Of a stretch of DNA of 64,000 nt, positions 8,985 through 15,667 are shown one piece after another. The translations under genes were made by a program, and so were the position numbers. A model generated the notes under the pieces. That model was not told the origin of the DNA. It did no database searches and saw nothing but the letters and a program-made list of their open reading frames with translations. Each line of letters starts with the position of its first letter. Position 1 is the first letter of the stretch. Source of the DNA: Cyanobacteria bacterium OH_CBrB_359 (GTDB taxonomy: Bacteria; Cyanobacteriota; Vampirovibrionia; Gastranaerophilales; Gastranaerophilaceae); contig JAEZET010000004.1 of the NCBI GenBank assembly GCA_023433065.1, positions 806,001-870,000 on the forward strand. Direction: 5' to 3'.

Positions 8985-9361
8985 AAAAAATATTATTGAT
9001 TTTAGTTATATTCTTAGGATTCTCAAATCTGGTTTTTGCGGCTGATAAAATAAATGTTTATTATTTTTATGGTAAACCTCGTTGTGCAACTTGCATTAAG
9101 ATAGAAAATTATGCCAAAAGTGCCGTTGGCTCAATGAAAGATAAAGATGTGATTTACAAAAGCATTGATATGGATAGTTCTTCAAATAAAGATATGGTTA
9201 AAAAATATAATTTATACACAAAATCCGTTATTATCTCAAAAATCAAAAATGACAAAGAACAGTGGAAAAACCTTGATAAAATCTGGCTAAAAACAGGTAA
9301 TGAAGAGGATTTCAAAGATTATATAATAACAGAAATTAAAAATCTCAAAGGAACTAAATAA
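8981..9361 (+). CDS. arsF: Secreted thioredoxin-like protein, ArsF family
   Basis: A 126-residue protein with a clear signal peptide (MKKILLILVIFLGFSNLVFA), so it acts outside the cytoplasmic membrane. A thioredoxin-type site GKPRC35ATC38IKIE follows. The family annotation is 'nitrophenyl compound nitroreductase subunit ArsF'. It lies between the ArsE-like and ArsG-like genes and shares one base with the latter (TAATG). Reducing or handing on thiol-bound arsenicals is inferred. Confidence 0.72.
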   Translation: MKKILLILVIFLGFSNLVFAADKINVYYFYGKPRCATCIKIENYAKSAVGSMKDKDVIYKSIDMDSSSNKDMVKKYNLYTKSVIISKIKNDKEQWKNLDKIWLKTGNEEDFKDYIITEIKNLKGTK

Positions 9362-10032
9362 TGAGTATAGCAATGCTTTCTGCCTTGTGGTTAGGAATAT
9401 TAACGGCAATTAGTCCTTGTCCTATGGCGACAAATATTGCTGCTATTTCCTTTATATCAAAGAACATTGAATGCCCCTACAAAACAGTTTTGGCAGGATT
9501 TTTATATACTCTCGGTAGAATTTTGACTTATATAGTTTTAGGATTTATTGTTGTAGGAGGGATTTTAGCCGTACCTACTCTGGCAAACTTTCTTCAGCAT
9601 TCAATAAATAAATTTATTGGACCTTTATTAATTTTAATCGGTTTGCTTTTATTGAATGTATTTAAGCTGAATTTTTCCTTTGGTTTAAAGCATGAAAAAG
9701 TTCAGGAATTTGCACAAACATCAAATTTCTTAGGTGCATTTTTGCTGGGTGTGATTTTTGCTTTATCGTTTTGTCCTGTGTCAGCTGCTTTATTCTTCGG
9801 TAGTCTTATATCTTTAGCTTTTGAATTCCATTCAAGGCTGACGATACCTGCTATGTATGGGATTGGTACTGGTTTGCCGGTGGTGATTTTTGCAATTGTA
9901 GTTGCTTTTTCAATGCATAAACTGGGAGAAATATACAATAATATGGTTAAGTTTGAATTTCGGTTTAGGAGGATAACAGGTGTGATATTCATATTCGCAG
10001 GGATTTATTTTATAGCTGTACATTTTATATAG
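9361..10032 (+). CDS. arsG: ArsG-family permease (CcdA/DsbD-like membrane protein)
   Basis: A 223-residue membrane protein with about six helices in the CcdA/DsbD/LysE-like fold. Two Cys-Pro sites, ISPCPMATN near the N-terminus and LSFCPVSAALFFG in the fourth helix region, match the paired Cys of thiol-transport proteins. Its place after ArsE- and ArsF-like genes under ArsR control matches ArsG transporters of aromatic arsenicals. A plain CcdA-type electron carrier for the secreted thioredoxin is the alternative. Confidence 0.72.
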   Translation: MSIAMLSALWLGILTAISPCPMATNIAAISFISKNIECPYKTVLAGFLYTLGRILTYIVLGFIVVGGILAVPTLANFLQHSINKFIGPLLILIGLLLLNVFKLNFSFGLKHEKVQEFAQTSNFLGAFLLGVIFALSFCPVSAALFFGSLISLAFEFHSRLTIPAMYGIGTGLPVVIFAIVVAFSMHKLGEIYNNMVKFEFRFRRITGVIFIFAGIYFIAVHFI

Positions 10033-10050
10033 AGAATAGGAGGATTTATA

Positions 10051-10434
10051 ATGACAGAAAAGCAACAATTACCGGGATTTATACTTTGTGTTTGCACAGG
10101 AAAATGCCCGGGTTTTGAACAGATGGATATTTGGGACTTTATTAATCAAGTTAGAGTGGAGTTACCTGTAGAATATGGCTTTATTCACCCTCAGCTTTGT
10201 GAAGAGGATGGGGATAGATTTTTAGCAGACTTTTTAAAAGCTGGTAGAAAAGTAATCATAGCAGGTTGTGCTCCTAATATGCAAAATAAATTATTTAAGC
10301 AAGCTTTCAAAGACTCCGGGCTTGATGTGGAAAAAGATGCTATACCAATTGATATTCGTAAATTAACAAATGAAGAAGCAATAGCAAAAGTTGTTGAAGT
10401 CTTAAAAGGTCTAGGATTAGAAGTGGAGGGATAA
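10051..10434 (+). CDS. Stand-alone HdrA N-terminal-like domain protein
   Basis: A protein of 127 residues. It resembles the N-terminal domain of heterodisulfide reductase subunit A: a Cys/Gly opening (LCVCTGKCPGF), a central Cys (HPQLCEEDG), then VIIAGCAPNMQNKLF, matching the VVVAxCxPxxHExxF motif of HdrA. The FAD and ferredoxin parts of HdrA are absent; full HdrA is over 600 residues. It lies 18 bases after the ArsG-like gene, with GAATAGGAGG before its ATG, and one base overlaps the ferredoxin gene. Binding an iron-sulfur cluster is inferred; partner unknown. Confidence 0.65.
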   Translation: MTEKQQLPGFILCVCTGKCPGFEQMDIWDFINQVRVELPVEYGFIHPQLCEEDGDRFLADFLKAGRKVIIAGCAPNMQNKLFKQAFKDSGLDVEKDAIPIDIRKLTNEEAIAKVVEVLKGLGLEVEG

Positions 10435-10724
10435 TGAGCGAAAATACTTTTATGGGTGTTCCCAGAGATAAAATTGACTGGTGCCCAAGAATTGATCCTG
10501 AAAAATGTAATGATTGTATGGACTGCGCTGAATTTTGTCCGCATGATGTTTTTGGTGTCGATGAAAATGTTAAACCTAAATTGATTGTCAAAAATCCGCA
10601 TAATTGCGTTGTTTTTTGTAGAACTTGCAGCAAAACCTGTGGTCCAGATGCGCTATCTTTTCCTAATAAAGCTGAAACTACTAAGAAAATAAAAAAAATC
10701 CGAGAGGAGCTTGATAATGGGTAA
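10434..10724 (+). CDS. Two-cluster 4Fe-4S ferredoxin
   Basis: A protein of 96 residues. Motif one is CNDCMDCAEFCPHDVF and motif two is CVVFCRTCSKTCGPDAL, each with enough Cys for a 4Fe-4S cluster; the second has irregular spacing (CxxxCxxCxxxC). It overlaps both neighbours, so it is made together with the HdrA-N protein and the DGC-lipoyl fusion. The HdrA-N protein plus this ferredoxin split functions that are one chain in HdrA. Electron transfer is inferred. Confidence 0.82.
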   Translation: MSENTFMGVPRDKIDWCPRIDPEKCNDCMDCAEFCPHDVFGVDENVKPKLIVKNPHNCVVFCRTCSKTCGPDALSFPNKAETTKKIKKIREELDNG

Positions 10725-11574
10725 AAAATATGGGGTTTTATCTTGTAATGGATTCGATAAATCAGCAGGTTGTGTGGCAAGAGAAATAGCACTTCAAATT
10801 TCAGAACAAACTGATAGCGAAATTATTTGCCCTGTATTATATCGAGTTGCAGATGCACGTTATAAAAAAATAGCCGAAGAAAATCCGCTGTTAGTTATTG
10901 ATGGCTGCCAAACAAGATGTGCAAGTAAACTTGCAGCTGAAAAAGAATTAAAAATTGCTAAGAAAATAACTGTTACAGAATATGCAAAAACAAATGGTAT
11001 AGAATTTTCTGAATCATTAAGACTTGATGATGAAGGAATTAGTTTTGCAAAAAAATTAGCTGAAGCAATACTTAAAGAGAAAGAAATTTCACAGAGGCAG
11101 GCTGAAATAATAACTTTCCCTGCAAATATTGAATATATGACTTATAAAAAAGATAAATTTATATTTAAAATGCCAAAGGAAGAATTTTTATTTAATGAAA
11201 ATGACTGCTGGGCTTATATAGTAGGTAACGTCGCAAGAGTCGGTGTTTGTGATTATGTCCAGCAAAGTCTTTCTGACATTATATTTTTTATACCACCTGA
11301 TGTAGGAAATGAAGTTGAACAATTTGGAGAATTGGGAGAAATTGAATCAAGCAAGACTGTTTTTGAAATTGTTTCTCCTGTTTCAGGAAAAATTATCGCT
11401 ATAAATAATGCATTATTAGATACTCCTGAGTTAATTAATCAAAGCCCTTATGAAAAAGGTTGGATTGCGGAAATAGAACTTTCTAATTTTGAAGAAGACA
11501 AAGAATTCCTTTTGACTAATGAAGAATACTTCAAAGTGTTAAAAAGAAAGGTAGATGAATATCATGTCAAATAA
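10717..11574 (+). CDS. DGC-domain protein fused to a GcvH-like lipoyl domain
   Basis: A protein of 285 residues. The start is ATG at 10717 with GAGAGGAG upstream; an in-frame TTG at 10711 is less likely. Residues 1 to about 115 are a DGC domain ('putative zinc-binding', PF08859 type) with Cys in GVLSCNGFDKSAGC and in VIDGCQTRCASK. About residues 140-275 are a glycine-cleavage H-protein-like domain: GVCDYVQQSLSDIIFFIPPDVG, then IESSK213TVFEIVSPVSG, and ALLDTPELINQSPYEKGW. K213 aligns with the lipoylated Lys of GcvH. The operon also encodes a lipoate ligase. Lipoylation and thiol or sulfur transfer are inferred; a glycine cleavage role is unlikely here. Confidence 0.8.
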   Translation: MGKKYGVLSCNGFDKSAGCVAREIALQISEQTDSEIICPVLYRVADARYKKIAEENPLLVIDGCQTRCASKLAAEKELKIAKKITVTEYAKTNGIEFSESLRLDDEGISFAKKLAEAILKEKEISQRQAEIITFPANIEYMTYKKDKFIFKMPKEEFLFNENDCWAYIVGNVARVGVCDYVQQSLSDIIFFIPPDVGNEVEQFGELGEIESSKTVFEIVSPVSGKIIAINNALLDTPELINQSPYEKGWIAEIELSNFEEDKEFLLTNEEYFKVLKRKVDEYHVK

Positions 11575-11953
11575 GGTTAAGATAATTCCTTGCAGCGGCG
11601 TGGGTAAAGTTTTTGGGCTTATTGCAAGGGAAAGCTCTCTTCAATCAATAAAAAAATATCCTGAACAATTAGAAACAGTATGTTTAGCCTATGTTGTCAC
11701 TGGAGATGAAGAAGCGAAAAAACTTGTTGAAGGTCAAAAATGCATTACAGTGGATGGATGTACTGCAATGTGTTCAGCAAAAAATATTGAAATGGCAGGT
11801 GGTATTGTTGAAGAAAAAATCAGAGTAGTTGATTTTTTTAGAAACCACCGAGGAATAGATGCAGGTACTGCTACAGAGCTTACTGCTGATGGTTGGCAAA
11901 TCGTTGATGAAATAGTTGAAAATATCGCAAAAAAAGTCAAGGAGGCAAAATAA
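11564..11953 (+). CDS. DGC-domain putative zinc/thiol-binding protein
   Basis: A protein of 129 residues from ATG at 11564; an in-frame ATG at 11555 would leave only 3 bases after AAAGG. It has the DGC pattern: IIPCSGVGKVFGLIARE near the start and ITVDGCTAMCSAK at about residues 65-77. It overlaps the fusion gene by 11 bases and the next DGC gene by one. It is one of three DGC domains in a row, probably by duplication. The Cys set suits binding zinc, an iron-sulfur cluster or a thiol-reactive ligand; none is proven. Confidence 0.72.
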   Translation: MSNKVKIIPCSGVGKVFGLIARESSLQSIKKYPEQLETVCLAYVVTGDEEAKKLVEGQKCITVDGCTAMCSAKNIEMAGGIVEEKIRVVDFFRNHRGIDAGTATELTADGWQIVDEIVENIAKKVKEAK

Positions 11954-12423
11954 TGTCAGAAGCTAAAACAAAAATCGGTGTTGTATCTTGTAGCGGTGAA
12001 GATTGCCTTGGCGGAACAATATCAAGACTCGCAACAAGAAAAATGTTAGAACTAAGACCTTATGAGACAGTTACAATATGCTTACCTTTATATTTAGCAG
12101 GCGGAGAAGAAGAAAGAGGTTTTGCTACTGAATATCCCACAATTTCTGTTGACGGCTGTTCAAAATATTGTGCTAAACGTGCAACCGAAAAATATAGCGG
12201 GGAAGTCAGTGCATCAATAAACGTAGGCGATATTATAGGTGAAGAAGTTGCAGAAGCTATGGCTCTTTCTTGCAGAGATTTAACCGAAAGTCACAAAGAT
12301 ATGGTAAAACAAGTTTCGGATGTTATTCAAGCAAAATATGATGAGATACTAAATAAAATCTCTCCTAAAAAGCCAGAAGGAGGCGGTGGGTGTTGCTGCT
12401 GTGGAGGCAATTGCGGAGAATAA
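11953..12423 (+). CDS. DGC-domain protein with a Cys-rich C-terminus
   Basis: A protein of 156 residues, the third DGC domain of the operon (VVSCSGEDCLGGTISR and ISVDGCSKYCAKR). It differs from the second by a ~35-residue C-terminal helix and a Gly/Cys tail, PEGGGGCCCCGGNCGE, with five Cys in the last eleven residues. Such tails bind soft metals or metalloids. Its stop touches the start of the lipoate ligase gene with no gap. Confidence 0.72.
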   Translation: MSEAKTKIGVVSCSGEDCLGGTISRLATRKMLELRPYETVTICLPLYLAGGEEERGFATEYPTISVDGCSKYCAKRATEKYSGEVSASINVGDIIGEEVAEAMALSCRDLTESHKDMVKQVSDVIQAKYDEILNKISPKKPEGGGGCCCCGGNCGE

Positions 12424-13164
12424 ATGCTTTGTATTCAAAACAACAATACTGAGACTTATTTTAATCTGGCACTTGAAGAATATCTTCTCAAAGAATTTGA
12501 TGAAGATTGCTTTATGCTGTGGCAAAACGAACCAAGTGTCATTATCGGTAAAAATCAAAATCCTTTAGCCGAAATTAACCTTGAATTTATAGAAAAGAAT
12601 AATATAAAAGTAGCAAGAAGGTTATCAGGCGGAGGTGCGGTTTATCATGATTTAGGGAATTTAAATTTTACTTTTATTATTAATGATACTCAGAATTCAT
12701 TGAGAAATTACCCCAAATTTACAATACCTATACGTAATGTCTTATCAGAACTTGGTTTAAACGTAGAATTGTCAGAGCGAAATGATTTAATGATTAGTGG
12801 TTTAAAGTTTTCAGGTAACGCCCAATATAAGTGCAAGAACAGATTGCTACATCATGGTACGATTCTTTTTTCATCTTCATTAAATAATGTCAGAGCTGCA
12901 TTAAAGTCTGATAATTTAACAAACGGAAGGTGGGTTAAATCTATATCTAGCCCTATTACTAATGTTCAAGAACATCTTAAAACATATTTAAGTATTGACG
13001 AACTGAAAACTATTATTCAAACCCATATTAAAAACACACAAGATAATTTTGTTATTTATAATCTGACTTCAACAGATATAGAAAAAATCAAAAAGCTTAC
13101 TAAAGAAAAATATTCAAATAATGATTGGATTAACATGAAATTTTTATCAGGATTAATTCCATAA
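12424..13164 (+). CDS. lplA: Lipoate-protein ligase A family (short form)
   Basis: A protein of 246 residues with the BPL/LplA catalytic domain: VARRLSGGGAVYHDLGNLNF and MISGLKFSGNAQ, where the Lys contacts lipoyl-AMP. The small C-terminal accessory domain of E. coli LplA (about 337 residues in all) is absent, as in ligases that need a partner or act on a dedicated substrate. ATG follows the previous TAA directly. The obvious substrate is K213 of the DGC-GcvH fusion three genes upstream, as with dedicated ligases in sHdr/LbpA sulfur-oxidation clusters. That pairing is inferred. Confidence 0.86.
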   Translation: MLCIQNNNTETYFNLALEEYLLKEFDEDCFMLWQNEPSVIIGKNQNPLAEINLEFIEKNNIKVARRLSGGGAVYHDLGNLNFTFIINDTQNSLRNYPKFTIPIRNVLSELGLNVELSERNDLMISGLKFSGNAQYKCKNRLLHHGTILFSSSLNNVRAALKSDNLTNGRWVKSISSPITNVQEHLKTYLSIDELKTIIQTHIKNTQDNFVIYNLTSTDIEKIKKLTKEKYSNNDWINMKFLSGLIP

Positions 13165-13373
13165 ATATATTTGAATAAGGTATACTTTAAATCAATAAAC
13201 AGTACTTTACAACTAGAAAATCGGGAGATACTTAATTGCATTTAGACTTGGTATTATACAAAAATTCCTGAAATTTTCGAAGAAAAAGCTTTTACTGATA
13301 AAATGGATACTTCAATATTTGCAAAACTGCACATAAAGTTATATTTAATCAAGATTAGAAAGATAATAAAAAA
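13165..13373. other. Intergenic spacer, no clear element
   Basis: These 209 AT-rich bases contain no strong terminator or promoter pair. Very short open frames exist (for example a TTG start near 13234 behind CGGGAGAT) but none exceeds about a dozen codons. Confidence 0.3.
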
Positions 13374-14054
13374 TTGGACATTTTAAATCCATCTCCTAAA
13401 GGAGCGATAGAACTCCAAAAGGAACTTGCCTGCAAAGTAATAAGAGAAAATCAGTTTGATAAAATAAATTATATTGCAGGTGTTGATGTCAGCAATGAAA
13501 TTTTTAAACCCGATAAAAGAAAACTTTATGCTTCTGTTATTGTGCTTTCATTTCCTGAACTTGAAATTGTTGAAAAATCATCCTATTCTCAAATAACAAA
13601 CTTCCCTTATATTCCAGGTTTATTGGCATTTAGAGAATCACCTTTTATCATTAAAGCTCTTGAAAAATTAACAATTAAACCTGATGTTATAATAGTTGAC
13701 GGGCATGGTATCGCTCATCCCCGAAAATTAGGTATTGCGAGCCATATCGGTGTTTTGACAGGATTTCCTACTATAGGTTGCGCTAAATCTATTTTAGTAG
13801 GAGTTCCTGAGGGTGCCTTACTTTCAGAAAGAGGGAATTATATTCCTTTACGATGGCATGAAGAAATTATTGGCAATGTATTAAGAACCAAAAATAATGT
13901 AGCACCAGTTTATGTGTCGATTGGACACAAAATCAATCTGGAAAAGGCAACAGAAATTGTGCTTGCTTGTGCAAAACGATACAGGATGCCAGAGCCTACC
14001 AGACTTGCTCATCAATATGCGAATCAACTTAGAAAAGTAGGGATTTTAGATTAA
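13374..14054 (+). CDS. nfi: Endonuclease V
   Basis: A protein of 226 residues, full length for endonuclease V, which nicks DNA near deaminated bases such as inosine. Catalytic motifs: YIAGVD38VS, PGLLAFRE88SP and VIIVD109GHGIAHPR, followed by GCAKSILVG. The start is TTG at 13374, because the frame has no earlier ATG and the homology begins at once. Its relation to the operon before it is unclear after a 209-base gap. Confidence 0.9.
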   Translation: MDILNPSPKGAIELQKELACKVIRENQFDKINYIAGVDVSNEIFKPDKRKLYASVIVLSFPELEIVEKSSYSQITNFPYIPGLLAFRESPFIIKALEKLTIKPDVIIVDGHGIAHPRKLGIASHIGVLTGFPTIGCAKSILVGVPEGALLSERGNYIPLRWHEEIIGNVLRTKNNVAPVYVSIGHKINLEKATEIVLACAKRYRMPEPTRLAHQYANQLRKVGILD

Positions 14055-14396
14055 TCATTCCTCTAAAAAATTTTTGAGTACAACAGCATTGTTATATTCT
14101 GTATCTTTAGCAGAATAAAGCAAAGTAATTTGTTCCTTTTGAGCTAATTTTTTTATTTCACTTAAAATTGGCTTTTGTTTTTTTAATTCATCTGTATATT
14201 TTTCACTAAATTCTTTAAATAATTCCGGTTTATGGCCAAACCAAGTGCGAAGTTCATTGCTTGGAGCTATTTCTTTATACCAAGAATCGACATGAGCCTG
14301 TTCTTTAGATAATCCTCTGGGCCAAAGTCGGTCTACTAGTATCCGTAGGCCATCTTCAGGCGAAGGTGATTCATATACTCGTTTAGTTTTTATCAT
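14055..14396 (-). CDS. DUF488 family protein (YeaO-like)
   Basis: A 113-residue protein of the DUF488/YeaO family: VYESPSPEDGLRILVDRLWPRG near the start, ELRTWFGHKPELFKEF in the middle, and ITLLYSAKDTEYNNAVVLK near the end. Function is unknown for the family. It is convergent with endonuclease V with no bases between the stops, and lies downstream of the decayed rubredoxin gene on the same strand. Confidence 0.85.
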   Translation of the reverse strand: MIKTKRVYESPSPEDGLRILVDRLWPRGLSKEQAHVDSWYKEIAPSNELRTWFGHKPELFKEFSEKYTDELKKQKPILSEIKKLAQKEQITLLYSAKDTEYNNAVVLKNFLEE

Positions 14397-14407
14397 AATT
14401 ACCTAAG

Positions 14408-14534
14408 TTAGTCTTCTACCCCATCTTCTTTGAGCGGAATAAAGCTAATATGAACAGGAGTTAACGCCATTATCAGGGTCTCCTAAGACCGAATCATATA
14501 TATAACCGCATACTTTACAAATATATTTGACCAT
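14408..14534 (-). pseudogene. Frameshifted, truncated rubredoxin gene
   Basis: On the minus strand ATG at 14534 opens MVKYICKVCGYIYDSVLGDP, an unmistakable rubredoxin N-terminus with the first CxxC iron-ligand pair. After DPDNGVNSC the frame ends at TAG (14445-14447). One frame over, the rubredoxin pattern goes on as SFIPLKEDGVED and then meets TAA at 14408-14410, where intact proteins have WVCPxCG. The second CxxC pair is therefore missing in either frame. At least one indel and loss of the 3' end are seen. A sequencing error could explain the frameshift but not the lost end. Confidence 0.75.
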
Positions 14535-14799
14535 TTTTTATTTTTCAATTAGTAAACAATATAATTTATCATTTGTAAAATTTATTTACGTTCTCTATTT
14601 CGGCTAAGCTTATCCGAATTATTTTAATAAACGGGTATATCCAAATGTGCTAATAAACTTGTTCTATTAGTATTTATAATATTTAAGTTCGTTGGTATAT
14701 AAAACAAATGAATTCGAACTTTTTACTAAGAAAATGTCACTGAATTTAAGTTGTTTTTGCCAATGTTGAAAGAATTTTTAGTTTAATAAACAGTTTAAA
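14535..14799. other. AT-rich spacer, nothing recognisable
   Basis: These 265 bases lie between the rubredoxin remnant and the DtxR-type gene. No open frame of note, hairpin with a T-run, or convincing promoter pair was found. Confidence 0.3.
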
Positions 14800-15339
14800 T
14801 TATAATTTATTATTTAAGCCGCAGCAGTTGTTATTGTTCATTGCGTCAGGATTTTTTTGACATTGAGAAATGCAGGTATTACATTTGTCTTGAAATTTGC
14901 CGTTTTGTGAATAATATTTGAAACTTTTTATCCACTTAGGCTCTTTGCAGGAACATTTTTGCATAAAGGTTAAAAATCTTACAAATTTTTCTAATACTTC
15001 TTTAGAAACGCCGTGCTCGATTTTTATTGCATTTTCGTCAACTATTTCCTTATCTACAAGCAGGACATTTTCTAAAAAACCGCAGATTATTTCGTGTCTT
15101 TTATTTAGTTCTTTCGCGACTTTTTCACCTTTTGCAGTTAGTGTAATAACCCCATATGGCTCATAGTTGATAAAGCCATTTTCAGCCAAAGGTTTTAATG
15201 CTTCAGATACAGAGGAAGGACCTATTACAAGCGTTTTTGATATGTCTTTTACCCTTGCTACCTTGCTAATGTTTACTATTTTATAAATAGCATTTATATA
15301 ATTTTCTGTGCTTTTTGTTAAGGAGTTTTTTCTTTTCAT
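14800..15339 (-). CDS. DtxR/MntR-family metal-dependent regulator with Cys-rich tail
   Basis: A protein of 179 residues. Residues 1-70 form the winged helix typical of DtxR (ENYINAIYKI, VKDISKTLVIGPSSVSEALKPL, GVITLTAKGEKVA). About residues 75-125 form the dimer and metal domain, with RHEIICGFLENVL and IEHGVSKEVLEKFV supplying His/Glu ligands. A C-terminal extension is Cys-rich (CSCKEPKW, CNTCISQCQKNP, NCCGL), seven Cys that could bind iron-sulfur, zinc or arsenic. There is no SH3-like FeoA domain. A DtxR-box-like palindrome at 15392-15405 lies upstream, between this gene and the cysteine operon. Confidence 0.85.
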   Translation of the reverse strand: MKRKNSLTKSTENYINAIYKIVNISKVARVKDISKTLVIGPSSVSEALKPLAENGFINYEPYGVITLTAKGEKVAKELNKRHEIICGFLENVLLVDKEIVDENAIKIEHGVSKEVLEKFVRFLTFMQKCSCKEPKWIKSFKYYSQNGKFQDKCNTCISQCQKNPDAMNNNNCCGLNNKL

Positions 15340-15391
15340 AATATACCCTATTGACTAATTAATTTTTTTATCAGTTAATATTAATATAAAG

Positions 15392-15405
15392 TTCGGTTAA
15401 CCGAA
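15392..15405. promoter_or_regulatory. DtxR-box-like palindrome
   Basis: TTCGGTTAACCGAA is a perfect 14-base palindrome close to the DtxR/IdeR box (TTAGGTTA and its mirror). A further TTAACCG half-site lies at 15429-15435. It is 53 bases from the regulator start (15339) and 54 bases from the leader peptide start (15459), so it can act on both divergent units. Confidence 0.55.
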
Positions 15406-15458
15406 AAAGTTTTTATCATCCGAAATAATTAACCGATAAACAAGCAGGAACTTTTCTA

Positions 15459-15575
15459 ATGAACTATTTTAACATTAAAGACACAAATTGGCTAAGGATT
15501 AACATTATTGAAATGTTATCTATGACAGTATTGTGTTGTTGCCCGTTAAGACTCAGAGTTGGCGGTAATTTTTAA
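15459..15575 (+). CDS. Cys-codon leader peptide upstream of the cysteine operon
   Basis: A 38-codon open frame from ATG 15459, with CAGGAA about 9 bases upstream. It encodes a peptide whose codons 26-28 are three consecutive Cys (TGT TGT TGC), in VLCCCPLRLRVGGNF. A terminator hairpin follows 30 bases after its stop, and then the PLP synthase gene. This is the layout of ribosome-mediated attenuation: stalling at the Cys codons when Cys-tRNA is scarce would change downstream RNA folding. The frame, codons and hairpin are seen; attenuation is inferred. Confidence 0.68.
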   Translation: MNYFNIKDTNWLRINIIEMLSMTVLCCCPLRLRVGGNF

Positions 15576-15605
15576 CGTTCATATAATAAAACAGAACTAT
15601 ATAAA

Positions 15606-15641
15606 ACCCGCAGAATCTGAATGATGATGCGGGTATTTTTT
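15606..15641 (+). terminator. Attenuator terminator before the cysteine operon
   Basis: ACCCGCA (15606-15612) pairs with TGCGGGT (15628-15634) in a GC-rich 7-bp stem with a 15-base loop, followed by A and six T (15636-15641). It lies between the Cys leader stop and the next gene's GTG (15668), so it would block the operon unless bypassed. CCCG at 15542-15545, right after the Cys codons, can pair with CGGG of the 3' arm as part of an alternative fold. Confidence 0.68.
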
Positions 15642-15667
15642 ATGCAATACAGAAAAAGGAGAATAAA

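Noticed and set aside
10191..10792. Minus-strand open frames of 136 and 150 codons under the HdrA-N and ferredoxin genes
   Set aside because: They are antisense to two clear, motif-bearing genes and have no recognisable domains.
15406..15667. SAM, T-box or other riboswitch before the cysteine operon
   Set aside because: No T-box bulge sequence, SAM-type core or other known riboswitch pattern could be read; the Cys-codon leader explains the terminator better.
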